This document shows positions 1 to 11,536 of a DNA stretch of 64,000 nucleotides, in pieces. The position numbers and the translations under genes were made by a program. This stretch comes from Enchytraeus crypticus (taxonomy: Eukaryota; Annelida; Clitellata; Enchytraeida; Enchytraeidae), in the NCBI GenBank assembly GCA_905160935.1, contig CAJHZI010000263.1:57501-121500 (forward strand). The letters run 5' to 3'. Each line of letters opens with the position of its first letter. Position 1 is the first letter of the stretch. Below the pieces are notes generated by a model, which saw only the letters and a program-made list of their open reading frames with translations, was not told the origin of the DNA and searched no databases.

Positions 1-57
1 CCTCTATTCACTCATCCTCTATTCACTCATCCTCTATTTACTCATCCTCTATTCTTT
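1..57. repeat. 15-bp tandem repeat at the left edge
   Basis: Just under four copies of CCTCTATTCACTCAT run in from the left edge, so the array continues outside the window. Confidence 0.85.
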
Positions 58-552
58 CCTCTCTCGCATCAGCGGAACTGGAAATGCGGATTGGCAGGTC
101 GTGACGAAATGTTGACAGAGATCTGAGCGCTTCACTCGCCAGGTGGCGCAGTAATTAGTAACACTGCGCATGCGTGATCCGGTGTTGTCTGCAAAACCTT
201 CCCATCATTAAAAAGTTTCTACCTCAAATAGAGTCTCAGGCCTAATAAGGATATAGTCCACCGTGTTCTTGTGCGTCAAATGCGAGATATTATGCAGGAA
301 ACTAAAACCTCCGATAACTCCGTGTGCTCTTGTAAGAGACGACTCACTCATATACACCGTTTGATTTGCTACTTTTTGTCCTAAATCATAATTTAAATTA
401 TAATTACCCGTAAGACTAAATTTCAAAATAATTATTAGAATGTATTAGCTTCATTGAAGCTAAGATCAGAAGAAAGTCAAACTGTCGTGAAACTGGTCGA
501 CTAAGATTATGTCTGATTGTTTGCATCACTGCTGCAATGTTTACAGAAACTG

Positions 553-745
553 ATCCCCAGCCACTGATCTCAGCCCTGATCTCAGCCACCGATCTCAGCC
601 ACTGATCCCAGCCACTGATCCCAACCACTGATCTCAGCCACCGATCTCAGCCACTGATCCCAGCCACTGATCGCAACCACTGATCCCAGCCACTGATCTC
701 AGCCACTGATCCCAGCCACTGATCCAAGCCACTGATCCCTGCCAC
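553..745. repeat. 12-13-bp minisatellite (CACTGATCYCAGC)n
   Basis: About 15 imperfect copies of CACTGATCYCAGC. Open frames over it are repeat translations. In the 300 bases to its left I see no recognisable gene; an open minus-strand frame at 208-426 is not assignable. Confidence 0.85.
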
Positions 746-764
746 TGAAACATAGGTACTCCTC

Positions 765-850
765 AGATATTTTAGATCTTGGTGCTTTTGTTGCCTTTTA
801 CGACACGTGCAGTCCACGGTTGGTTTATTCTTCAGCACCCCGGAAGCAAC
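765..850 (+). repeat. Dispersed repeat, family H
   Basis: The block containing TTGCCTTTTACGACACGTGC and a CCACGGTTGG motif recurs in diverged form at 49955-50040 (reverse) and 57885-57965. Three copies mark it as an interspersed repeat; class not recognised. Confidence 0.5.
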
Positions 851-876
851 ACAGATAGTATATGGGCCTGTATAGT

Positions 877-1018
877 GGCTGGAGCCAGTGGCGAAGTCGG
901 TAAGATACTCGACCACGGATCAGTATGTGCGGGGTTAAAATCCTGGGCACGCTTGTCACTTACATCGCTTTCGAGCGAGTAAACTGACGTCAACATCAGG
1001 GTTAAACCTGAGCTTTTA
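877..1018 (+). mobile_element. SINE-A copy (tRNA-derived)
   Basis: Begins GGCTGGAGCCAGTGGCGAAG, which carries an A-box-like segment, followed by GGTTAAAATCC (decayed B box, consensus here GGTTCAAATCC) and the common 3' block CATCGCTTTCGAG...GACGTCAAC. Near full length but decayed. It is one of about 16 copies in this window, so this is an interspersed tRNA-type SINE and not a tRNA gene. Confidence 0.8.
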
Positions 1019-1489
1019 ATGATATTTTAAAACTTGCGCAATTCTTTGCAAAGGAGGAAACTATTTTGACGGGAACAACTCTGAAGCACATCGCGGATTT
1101 ATTAATAAAGGAATGAGAGGATACAATAAGGATTACCAGGATTATATCCCGACCTGCTCCCATCACAGTTCTCTATCAGTTTCCTTCATCCTGTCACTCT
1201 CTCTCTCTCTTTCTCTCTTTCCCTCTCCTCTTCTCTCTCCCCCCCCCCCCTCTCTCCCACTCTCTGTCTAACCTGGGATTCAATTAACACACTCCTATCA
1301 CAAGTCTCTCGAATATCATGTCACGTTACCTCATCCTGGAGGCGAAATTAACAATTCCTCTCCACTGTTCATTCCATGATCTCCACAGGGGGCGGGGTTT
1401 TATTTAACGTCACTTTCGCTTACAGAAGCAGATTATGAGTAAAGAATAAGTATGTATGGCGACATTATAGTGATGAACAAGTACTGCGT

Positions 1490-1680
1490 GACGTCATGCG
1501 TGATGAACAAGTACTGCGTGACGTCATGCGTGATGAACAAGTACTGCATGAAGTCATAAGTGATGTACCAGTACTGCTTGAAGTCATGAGTGATGTACAG
1601 GTACTGCGTGACGTCATTGGTGACGTATAGATACTTTGTCGTCATGCGTACCGAATAGGTACTGCATAACAATTGCTCAT
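1490..1680. repeat. 30-bp minisatellite with CRE-like palindromes
   Basis: Unit of about 30 bp, TGATGAACAAGTACTGCGTG plus ACGTCATGCG, roughly six copies that decay to the right. The first copies contain the perfect palindrome TGACGTCA (the CREB/ATF site). No adjacent gene is recognised, so regulatory meaning is not supported. Confidence 0.8.
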
Positions 1681-2000
1681 AATTCAGCTTAGGCTCTACC
1701 AACTTTATTGTAACAATTATATTTTACTTTATGATAATTCAATGATATGACGAACGACATCATCGGATTTATTTATTTTTATCTCGATGCACGTGCGATG
1801 CTACATTTTATTTCTATCATGGTATAGTTCGTTGTATGATGGTATGACGTATTCTATCAGGCCATGATTTAGAACAGCTGGATTGATATGAGTTCCATAC
1901 TAAAAGACTTCTTTACCATCAGCCTACCATGTGGGCTACATATAATTCTTAGTTTAGTGGATTATTTGTTAAATAATACAATTGCTTATGCAGCTTTCAT

Positions 2001-2031
2001 GGCTGGAGCCAGTGGCGAAGTCGGTAAGATA
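2001..2031 (+). mobile_element. SINE-A 5' fragment
   Basis: Matches the first roughly 30 bases of the SINE-A consensus (GGCTGGAGCCAGTGGCGAAG, then TCGGTAAGAT) and stops abruptly. Confidence 0.6.
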
Positions 2032-2511
2032 TTTTCTTATCCTTTATTCTAGTAAATATTGCATTGAAAATTAAATGAGAAATTCGCCACCCCTCTACAT
2101 GATATTCCTTCTCGTTACCCGGGACTCAGCGGAAATGGAAATGGCTTCCCTATCATCGGCGAGGACTTCAAAGAGTTAGATCTTATCAGATCCCATAGAT
2201 CACACCGGGTATACAGCAATGTCTCTCAGATATCTCTTAGGTTATAATGTGCTGGATTCAAGTGGTTGCTTTTGCAATTAATTTAATTTAATTGAAATTA
2301 ACTTTTTAAGTTATTGTCTATAACATATGATGAAAAATTAAATTTTGAATAAGTTAACATTGACGCTTTTTAGCGAAGAAATTAATTTAAGTTGGATATC
2401 GATGTTATACACGTTGATCGACTAATACGATATAGTAAGTTAGCATAAAGCACATTCATTTAAAGTCTCCAACAACATACATGTACATGTACATATAGAT
2501 GTAGTTAAAGG

Positions 2512-2641
2512 TAGATCAGATGAGTGCATGGTAGATCAGATGAGTAAATGGTAGATCAGATGAGTACATGGTAGATCAGATGAGTAAATGGTAGATCAGA
2601 TGAGTACATGGTAGATCAGATGAGTAAATGGTAGATCAGAT
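2512..2641. repeat. 20-bp tandem repeat (GTAGATCAGATGAGTACATG)n
   Basis: Six to seven near-perfect 20-bp copies; alternate units read ACATG and AAATG, so the recent amplification unit may be a 40-bp dimer. Confidence 0.85.
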
Positions 2642-2784
2642 CTTGCATTGTCTTATCTCATATTGATCATTTACAAAATGAAATTATTATATACACTCTA
2701 CAAACTCGCCAAAAACTATTTCTCATTGACTCGTTTAAACAAAAATTAATTAAACTGACTTCATTAATTAATGTGAAAGAATTC

Positions 2785-3090
2785 ACATGCTCCAGTATAG
2801 CCCCTGGTGTGAGGGGCATGGTGCTCCACATGCTCCAGTATAGCCCCTGGTGAGAGGAGCATGGTGCTCCACATGCTCCAGTATAGCCCCTGGTGGTGCA
2901 TGGTGCCCCACATGCTCCAGTGTTGCCGCTGGTGAGGAGCATGGTGCCCCACATGCTCCAGTGTAGCCTCTAGTGGTGCATGGTGCCCCACATGCTCCAG
3001 TGTAGCCTCTGGTGGTGCATGGTGCCCCACATGCTCCAGTGTAGCCTCTGGTGTGAGGAGCATGGTGCTCCACATGCTCCAGTGTAGCCC
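2785..3090. repeat. About 40-bp minisatellite (CCACATGCTCCAGTGTAGCC)
   Basis: About seven imperfect copies of a unit containing CACATGCTCCAGTGTAGCC and GGTGCATGGTGCC. Three minus-strand frames stay open only because of the repeat. Confidence 0.85.
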
Positions 3091-3214
3091 ATCGTACCAT
3101 CAATTCATCCTCATTATCTGGTGGATCGATGCTCAGACCGGAAGTATACACTTCTACCAGTCCCGCTACTTCCGCCATAAACAATCATCCCGTCTATCTA
3201 TTCCACTGTCTGTC

Positions 3215-3345
3215 TGCTTGTCTGCTTGTCTCACAATGTCAACGTTTGTCTGCTGTGTGTCTCACTATGTCAACGTTTGTCTGCTTGTGTGTCTCACTAT
3301 GTCAACGTTTGTCTGCTCGTAAGTCTGACTGACTATGTTAACGTT
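3215..3345. repeat. About 33-bp tandem repeat (TCAACGTTTGTCTGC)
   Basis: Four copies of a unit with GTCTCACTATGTCAACGTTT and GTCTGCTTGT. Confidence 0.8.
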
Positions 3346-3387
3346 TGTCTGCTGTGTCTCTTCCTGACTATATCAATGTTGTTTGTT

Positions 3388-3391
<4 letters not shown>

Positions 3392-3425
<34 letters not shown>

Positions 3426-3438
3426 GCTCTCTATCTCC

Positions 3439-3511
<73 letters not shown>
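3392..3511. repeat. (CT)n microsatellite
   Basis: About 120 bases of CT dinucleotide interrupted by single A or G bases. Confidence 0.95.
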
Positions 3512-3512
<1 letters not shown>

Positions 3513-3724
3513 CAGGAGATGGCGTGACTCTTGAGCTCTATTACAGTGGAGAGGCACCGCTTCCGATCTCTCTTCCATTATAACTGTCACGTGGCATCAA
3601 TTGATCGGCGCTGATCGGCTGCTGTCTCTGTCATGTGACCGAGCCTAATGTGAATCATGAATAGAGAACACGAGCAAGAACAAGAGCAAGAACAAGAGCT
3701 GGAACAAGAGCGTCATCTCAATAC

Positions 3725-3905
3725 GTTAAATGCAGCTCACAGCTAGATATAGAACATCAGTCACAGCTAGATACAGAACCTCAGTCACAACTAGATGTAG
3801 AACATCAGTCCACTCACAGCTAGATATAGAACATCAGTCACAGCTAGATACAGAACATCAGTCACAGCTAGATATAGAACCTCAGTCCACTCACAGCTAG
3901 AGACA
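3725..3905. repeat. 24-bp minisatellite (CACAGCTAGATATAGAACATCAGT)
   Basis: About seven copies of a 24-bp unit built on CACAGCTAGATAYAGAACMT plus CAGT, with occasional insertion of CCACT. Confidence 0.85.
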
Positions 3906-3969
3906 GAGTTTCTCCTCGTTCTCTCTATGCTTGATGTAAAAGTATTCCTCGATCATTTAGCCCATTGCG

Positions 3970-4200
3970 AGCTGTTAAATGATTTATTATGATTTATGGT
4001 GATTTATAATGATTTATAGTGATTTATAATGATTTAGAATGATTTATAATGATTTATAGTGATTTATAGTGATTTATAGTGATTTATAGTGATTTATAAT
4101 GATTTATAATGATTTATAATGATTTAGAATGATTTAGAATGATTTAGGATGATTTAGAATGATTTATAATGACTTAGAATGATTTATTATGATTTAGAAC
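3970..4200. repeat. 10-bp minisatellite (GATTTATAAT)n
   Basis: More than twenty copies of GATTTATAAT/GATTTATAGT. The following 4200-4980 is AT-rich with no gene, RNA or mobile element that I can recognise. Confidence 0.9.
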
Positions 4201-4998
4201 TGATATCTGGATCTTGATCGGTTAATGGATGTGCTAATATACTTTATAGTTATACTTAAAAGGTAAAGTTATACTCTAACATTTTAAACCAGCCATCTAA
4301 AAGGCATACTACATTAAAAATTTTGATAGATAGATCCTTTCACTGATTCCCTGAATTGTTACTATTTTGAAATTTGATTCTTTAATTATTTATTTGATTC
4401 ATTGATTGATTCCTTTTTTGATTGATTAGTATATTTAATCTTGTAGCGGAATTATTCAATCTACAAATGAGCTAGTTGATTAATAGATTTTAGTATTTTA
4501 ATAAATTAAATGTAATTAAATTTAATTAATTAAATTTTAAATTAAATATTATTAAATTATATTAATAAACTAAATATATTTTAACATATTGTAACAATTT
4601 TATTTATAGATTTGAATAGATTTAAATAGATTTCATTGGTTATTTATATTCCATATCTCATTGAAGCCGCTTCACCCTCAGTCGATACCTCCTATAGATG
4701 TCTACATGTACTAAAATTCCATGATATTGACCCATTCAACGGACAGCAGCGCAAAATTATGTGCTCAGTAAACACCACTATTTCATTGTCTGCTGTAAAT
4801 ATTTATTTTTCGTAATTACGATTTTCAACGAATCCTCCGTGATTGCTTGTAAATACTGTCAGCAATAGTACCCTTAAGAGCAAATCATTCAGATGAAATC
4901 AACTAAAATTAGAACTAACCGCTGACCTTATGAAGCGAAGCTAAGTCAAATTAATCAGTAAAATAAATTAAATATCACTAACTTCTGATTTAGTCAAT

Positions 4999-5765
4999 GA
5001 GACCTGAGATGTTGAGAGATCATAGAGATAATAGAGATCATAGAGATCATAGAGATCACAGAGATCATAGAGATAATAGAGATCATAGAGATCACAGAGA
5101 TCATAGAGATAATAGAGATCATAGAGATCACAGAGATCATAGAGATGCTGAGAGATCATAGATATTACAGAGATAAGATAGAGATCAATATAGAGATCAT
5201 AGAGATCATAGATATCATAGATATCATAGAGATCATAGAGATCATAGATATCATAGATATCATAGATATCATAGAGATCATAGAGATAATAGATATCATA
5301 GAGATCATAGAGATCATAGAGATCATAGATATCATAGAGATCATAGATATCATAGAGATCATAGAGATCATAGAGATCATAGAGATCATAGAGATCATAG
5401 AAATCATAGAGATCACAGAGATAATAGAGATCATAGATATCATAGAGATCATAGAGATCATAGAGATCATAGAGATCATAGAGATCATAGAGATCATCAT
5501 AGAGATCACAGAGATAATAGAGATCATAGATATCATAGAGATCATAGAGATCATAGAGATCATAGAGATCATAGAGATCATAGAGATCATAGAAATCATA
5601 GAGATCACAGAGATAATAGAGATCATAGATATCATAGAGATCATAGAGATCATAGAGATCATAGAGATCATAGAGATCATAGAAATCATAGAGATCACAG
5701 AGATAATAGAGATCATAGATATCATAGAGATCATAGAGATCATAGAGATCATAGATATCATAGGG
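4999..5765. repeat. 9-bp satellite (CATAGAGAT)n, about 770 bp
   Basis: Over eighty copies of CATAGAGAT with regular ATATCATAGATA variants. A higher-order period is visible: an ATAGAAATCATAGAGATCAC cassette recurs three times within 5395-5705. Long frames on both strands arise because the unit is 9 bp and stop-free. Confidence 0.95.
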
Positions 5766-5859
5766 ATCTCTTTAATCAACTGCAGCAGACATACAGAGCG
5801 ACGGCTAGACATAAGAAGTACAAGAAGAGATACAGAGAGGCTGAGAGAGCGACACGGAG

Positions 5860-6060
5860 ATACATCAAGCAGTACAAGCAGACACATAGAAAGACACATC
5901 AAGCAGTACGAGCACACATAGAAAGACACATCAAGCAGTACAAGCACACATAGAGAGATACATCCAGCAGTACAAGCACACACAGAGAGAGAGAGAGAGA
6001 GAGACATCAAGCAATACAAGCACACATACAGAGAGGCATCAGACAGTACAAGCACACATA
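5860..6060. repeat. About 32-bp minisatellite (ACATCAAGCAGTACAAGCAC)
   Basis: Seven to eight imperfect copies of ACATCAAGCAGTACAAGCAC plus ACATAGAAAG. It follows the 9-bp satellite after a 90-base spacer. Confidence 0.85.
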
Positions 6061-6403
6061 GGGAGAGAGACACGGAGAGGATCGTGACGTATGAAAGGCA
6101 CTCACACTGTTTCCGGTGACCTGGGAATCCTAACTGAAATCATTTCCTGTCCCCTCCACAAACATCAAATCTCCAAAACCCCGCCCACTTCTTAGCTCCT
6201 CCCCTGGTCTCTTTCTCTTCTCTTAAGTTCTAGAAGGGCCCGCCCACAAGTAACAGACTTAACTCCAAGCTCAGATGCAGCACAGTTTAGTCAGAGATGA
6301 GAATGAAATGATTTGTCCTGTAGTTATTCCACAGCAGATCAATAGGTCCAGGATTCAAATTCTGGGCTCGATCTGTCACTTGCATGTTATCAGCAGGATA
6401 GCA

Positions 6404-6580
6404 TGTCTGGAGCCAGTGACGACGTAGGTAAGATATTCGACCGCGGGTCAGTATGTGCGGGGTTCAAATACTGGGCTCGCCCGTCACTGACATCGCTTTC
6501 TAGTGAGGAAACTGACGTTAACCTTAGCTTTAGCTTTAGCTTTAACTTTAGAAACTGACGTTAACTTGGGTTTACCAGTT
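6404..6580 (+). mobile_element. SINE-A copy with duplicated 3' end
   Basis: A-box region, GGTTCAAATACTGGGCTCGC B-box region and the GAGGAAACTGACGTTAACCT end are all present, followed by repeated TTTAGC units and a second GAAACTGACGTTAAC. A partial B-box segment just upstream (6345-6390, ATTCAAATTCTGGGCTCG) suggests a second, truncated copy. Confidence 0.85.
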
Positions 6581-6984
6581 TTATTATGTGTATATGTGCG
6601 TGTACTTATGTGTCTGAGACAACACGTAAACCTGCGCTAGTACCCTTCCTTGAACTAACCACCCGGATTTTGGCTCACACCGTTTATGGACCCCTAACTC
6701 TGCTCATCGGCTTTGATTTGATTCCACAATGCTCATTGTTGTCATGGACAACAGTTGCACTCTAATCGTATTGTTGTTGTTGTTGTATATGTACAGCTAT
6801 CTACATGAATGTACATATGTACGTGTGTCACGGTGTATAAGTGCGTGTGTCTATGTGCAGATGTACGGGCGTCTATGTGTAGATGTAAGTGTGTGTATGT
6901 GCAGATGTATCATAGTAAGAAACTAATATCCCTCTCTATTCTCTCAAGCGAGTGACGTCCACTTCCGCAATCATTTACTCTATC

Positions 6985-7262
6985 GGCCAGGGTAACACTG
7001 TCGCTATGTCTGCTTATAGTGGTAACACTATCGCTATGTCTGCTGATAGTGGTAACACTGTCGCTATGTCTAACAGTGGTAACACTTTCGCTATGTCTGC
7101 CTGCTGATAGTGGTAACACTGTCGCTATGTCTGCTGTTAGTGGTAACACTGTCGCTATGTCTGCTGATAATGGTAACACGGTCGCTATGTCTAACAGTGG
7201 TAACACTGTCGCTATGTTTAACAGTGTTAACACTGTCGCTATGTCTGCTGGCAGTGGTAACA
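6985..7262. repeat. About 30-bp minisatellite (GGTAACACTGTCGCTATGTC)
   Basis: About ten copies of GGTAACACTGTCGCTATGTC followed by TGCTGATAGT or TAACAGT variants. The variants define two unit lengths. No host gene recognised. Confidence 0.9.
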
Positions 7263-7471
7263 CTATATACGCCTACTTGGTGCTTTTTTGGTGCTCTCAC
7301 AGTGTTGACAGTATCTCAAAGTATTATTGGCTCTCACCCTCACTCTGTCCAACAGGTCTATTGTATAAAATAATTCATTCACTCATTTATTTTCTCTGTT
7401 TTCAGTTCTTTATAGACCTTTTTATAAAAAGGTGTTTACTTTGAAAAATCACCGTATGAATTTTTTCATTC

Positions 7472-7970
7472 GTTGGAGCGGTTCCACTGTGCATCATACA
7501 ATTAATTGTTTTGTGGCAGGCAACTGTAATGTAATATATGCTTAAAATGTAATATAGACCTTATAATATGTAGTGGTAACTCTCTTCACATAATAAACAA
7601 AGCCTAGTAGGAGAGTGGGGAGGGATGTGTGCTTCTATTGACGGCTGGCAAAGTTCTATATATTCGTATACGTATAATATTATGTATTTCTTCATTTATT
7701 AACAGAATTGTATTTGAAATAATTACAAAAAAATTATATTTCAATTTCTTGTCAAATGATGATAAACATATGTCTTAATTTACAGTTAATATATGTCTAG
7801 ATAGAATATCTAGAGAGGATATATTACTTTTTAAGGATAAATTACATTGGAATTGCGTTCCGCAAAACAATCAATTTTATAATGCACAGTGGCGCCGCTC
7901 CAACATATATATAGAATATTGCCAGTCTTCAGTAGAAGCACACACCCATCCCACTCTACCAGTAGGTTTT
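7472..7970. mobile_element. MITE-like inverted repeat with rearranged internal copy
   Basis: GTTGGAGCGGTTCCACTGTG at 7472 is repeated in reverse complement near 7840-7904 (GTTGGAGCGGCGCCACTGTG), with similarity extending about 75 bases inward. A second motif, TGTGTGCTTCTATTGACGGC at about 7628, also recurs in reverse complement just outside the right arm. This fits a non-autonomous DNA transposon or two copies inserted head to head. No target duplication is clear and no transposase is present. Confidence 0.5.
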
Positions 7971-8039
7971 GTTTAACAATTAATATCTCTAAATCTGCGT
8001 ATATCATTTTTTCCCTAGTGCTGCTGATAATCAATTCAT

Positions 8040-9120
8040 TGACGATCATAATCTTAAGATTAATTTGAATAATGTCGAGCTCAACAAAGTTAACTCAATC
8101 AAATTCCTAGGTATATGGATTGATGATAATCTAAATTTCAAGCAACATATTATATATTTATCTAAAAAAATCAATAATCTAAACTCTATGCTATATGCTC
8201 GAAAACAATTTCTACCTGCTTACTGTCGTGAAATGATTTTTCATACTCTTATATACTCATATGTTACGTATGGAGTTGAAGTTTACGGTAATACAACTGA
8301 GTCTGCTCTTCATCCATTACATGTTTCTATTAATAAAGTCTTAAGGAATCTACAAAATCATAATCGTTTCTACAATGTTAAGCAACTTTATATGAATTAT
8401 GATATCCTTCAATTGCCCTTTTACATAAATTCTCAATTGCTAAACTTATATATAAGCATTTACACTTCCTAACAATTTGTCTACTGCTATTAGTGATCTT
8501 TTTATTCATAGTAAAACCTCGCACAACTACATAACCAGATTATCATTAACTGACCATCTATACTTACAATCTAACCGTGCATTCTTCTCTTCGACGCTAT
8601 TCAACAGCTACAAAATTTGGAATAGTCTACCAGATCATATCAGATCCATCCAAAACCGTAATAGATTCCAAAACCTTCTTAAAAATCATCTACATGCTAG
8701 TTGGTCATCATAATTATTCATGTTTCTCGAGTGTCGATTTGTTATTTAATCTGCTATATTCTTACTAACTTAATTTTTAGTCTGGATCGATATGATAGTC
8801 TAATTATGCTACACTTCTAAAGTCTAATAACTTAAATTTAACTTATTAACTTAAATAATTTAATAACACTTAAATTTACGTGTTTGTATGTTCTATCGGT
8901 GGCCAGCAAGATAGGGGTATGCCCTCACTGGTGGCTGATATGCTAGTAGCTATTTGATTGCTATGTCTTGAGCACATCTGCACACCTGTGTTTATTTTAA
9001 GTGCACTTTTTATAGTTTTGTGTTCTTATGATCTACACTGTGTTGAATCTGTGTTTGTAATCTGTAATTGTCAATGGATTGGTGCTGATGCTGAAATAAA
9101 TGCATATCTCTCTTTCTCTC
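8040..9120 (+). mobile_element. LINE 3' end, jockey/CR1-group reverse transcriptase remnant
   Basis: 8065-8472 translates to the end of a non-LTR reverse transcriptase: SIKFLGIWIDDNLNFKQHI (post-palm region), then ILQLPF. A +1 frame change near 8470 leads to 8477-8713, with HNYITRLSLTDHLYL and IWNSLPDHIRSIQNRNRF, the usual C-terminal motif. The upstream palm and endonuclease are missing, so the copy is 5' truncated. About 400 bases of 3' UTR follow, with AATAAA near 9097 and a CT-rich end. Clade inferred from motifs only. Confidence 0.75.
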
Positions 9121-9139
9121 TTGTTTAACATAAAATAAC

Positions 9140-9295
9140 ATAACAATTAGAGTGCTACAGTCATCAATGACAACATCGAGCACTATTGAGACAAAATAGA
9201 GCCGGCGAGCATAAAGAAGGTCCAAAAACCGTGCAAAAATTCCAAAATCCAGATAATCAGTCCAAAGTATTATGTTTATTATCTGAACAGAGTTA
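9140..9295 (-). mobile_element. Retroposon 3' end, family B
   Basis: Read on the minus strand it ends GATGACTGTAGCACTCTAAT then TGTT, followed by short repeats. The same segment recurs at 12575-12710 and 63735-63795, always minus strand and ending in a GTT/ATT-type tail. Probably a LINE or SINE 3' end; no coding domain recognised. Confidence 0.6.
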
Positions 9296-9749
9296 CCGCA
9301 ACATATCATAAAAAGTCTATATTTTTATAGTAATATTTTAATGCCATATACCATATATTAATAGTATCCCACATGATTCCTGCATTTCATGTGACTATGT
9401 CAAATCTTATGGTGTTATTATAGACCTTTGAAGACTTGTAACACCAGTCAAATCGTAATGTCATACGTACCCCAATACATATAGACCGTAAAGGAAAAAA
9501 TACAAACACGTTTATTGAGTGAACACAGAATGAGAAAATTGTATTGTATCAAAAGCAGTATATACAAGTTTCCTAGTGTGTTATTCTTTGAGCGTTTGCA
9601 CAGCGAATTTATTCGATTAATTTATTCTCTATGCTATATTGTTGTTGCTGCTCAACAGGTTAGATTATTTTTCCTTTAAGCACACTCACAGGATGTATTT
9701 TAAAATGTAAATATAAACATATATATAAACACAGTAAGATGATTATTAT

Positions 9750-9972
<223 letters not shown>

Positions 9973-10059
9973 AACACAGTAAGAATAAATAAACACGGTA
10001 AGAATAATAAATAAAAAACAAATCAAATTGATTATATCATTACACAAATAAAAAACAAA

Positions 10060-11232
10060 CACATGATAGAAAATAGCAGATCTTATAGTGGTCATTGGAC
10101 AGATACAGATCATAAACTAGTAATTTGTCAAATAAATATATATATATATATATAACAGAATAAAACCAAATATAAGAAAAAATGTTTGTAAACTAAATCT
10201 GGAAAAACTAAGTGACAACGATATCAAAGAAAAATTCCAAATTAACATACAACATGATTATGATAAACTTGTAGAAGAAAATGAAGAAATAATCTTTCAG
10301 AAATAATAAAAAATAGTAGTATAAAATATCTCAAATCAGAAGAAAAGCATGCAGATAAAAAATACAATCATAATAAGATAATTAATCCCTAATCATATTA
10401 TAGAACATAACTATATCATAAAGTGAGAAATGGGTATAAATATTGATATTGATCAGCAGTTTGCAGATGATATTGCATATGTAAGCACATGCAAAAATAT
10501 AACAGACAAAATTCAAAAGGAAGTCAATGATAAACTGAATAAGAGAGATTTAAAACTAAACACAGATAAAACAGAAAAATATACCATTGGAAACAAAAAT
10601 GATCAGGAATGAAGAAATGCAAATATTAGGTTCTTACTTGGATACTGAAAGAGACATGATCCATAGAAAGCAATTGTGTATGGCTATTTTTAATAAATAA
10701 AGATGAAACTAACAAATAGCAAAATAACAATGAAAACAAGAATAAATATATTCAATGCTTATATTACGCCAGTTTACTTATATAATAGTGAGCTATGGAC
10801 ATTAACTTCAAAACAGGAACAAGAAATTGACATATTTCATAGAAGTCTATTAAGAAAAATGCTTAAAATATATTACCCTCACATTATAAGCAACGATAAC
10901 TTATACATCAGAACAAATGAGGAGTCTTGCAATTAAAACACGAAGACTAAAATGGATAGGTCACTTACTTAGGTTACCGAACAATGCACCTGTAAAACTT
11001 GCTTTAAATGAGAATAAAAAATCTCAGACAAAACAAAGAGGTTGTCAAAATAAACAAACATGGATCAAATTAGTAAATAAAGATCTCAAAGATATAAATC
11101 AGAATTTGAACATATTAGATGAGAGCATCTGTGATCTGGCTGAGGATAGAGCGAAGTGGAGTCAATTAACCTTGAAACCTACTGCAGGGTCCAAATAGGA
11201 CGTAGCGCAGTCTCAGTAGTAGTAGTACTAAG
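10060..11232 (+). mobile_element. Internally deleted RTE-like LINE with (AGT)n tail
   Basis: In order: an endonuclease C-terminus with the SDH-like motif (TDHKLVICQINI near 10100-10140), a linker, then 10430-10612 with QQFADDIAYVS (the reverse-transcriptase [FY]xDD active-site motif), ELWTLTSKQEQEIDIFHRSL (10703-10936) and RRLKWIGHLLRLP (10917-11198) from the C-terminal region. The early palm is deleted and several stops separate the pieces. It ends in four AGT units. RTE-type is inferred from RRLKWIGHLLR and the tail. Confidence 0.75.
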
Positions 11233-11536
11233 AATAAATAAAATAGAATAATTTAAAATCATAGATTAGCTACATATTGTAAATTAGAATATGGTAATGG
11301 TGTTTTGTTTTTATTAAATGCGTGTAAATTTGAAAGTACTATTGTTCATATGCTTTACTTAAATTGATACATGAATGCACTAAAGTGACACATTTTAAAT
11401 ATGCATTCCTTTTTAAGTTTTATTTATTTGACATTGACTCTATTATGACATCAAACATTAAAGATGAATTGAAAATCTAACTACAACTTCAAGCACTTAT
11501 TTTTACAATCATGACAGAAATGGACTAAGTTAAATC

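Noticed and set aside
208-426. 72-codon open frame on the minus strand, non-repetitive
   Set aside because: Composition looks ordinary, but I recognise no family, see no convincing splice sites and find no neighbouring exon. Length is within chance for AT-rich DNA.
877-1018. tRNA gene or pseudogene
   Set aside because: The A/B-box-like structure recurs about 16 times with a common 3' block, so it is a SINE.
5145-6073. Long open frames on both strands (258 and 302 codons)
   Set aside because: They translate the 9-bp satellite and the adjoining 32-bp repeat; open in several frames at once.
6170-6260. CCCCGCCCAC and GCCCGCCCAC as GC-box promoter elements
   Set aside because: No gene start is recognisable downstream within several kilobases.
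8065-8713. Host protein-coding gene
   Set aside because: The protein is a reverse-transcriptase C-terminus of a truncated LINE with a frame change.
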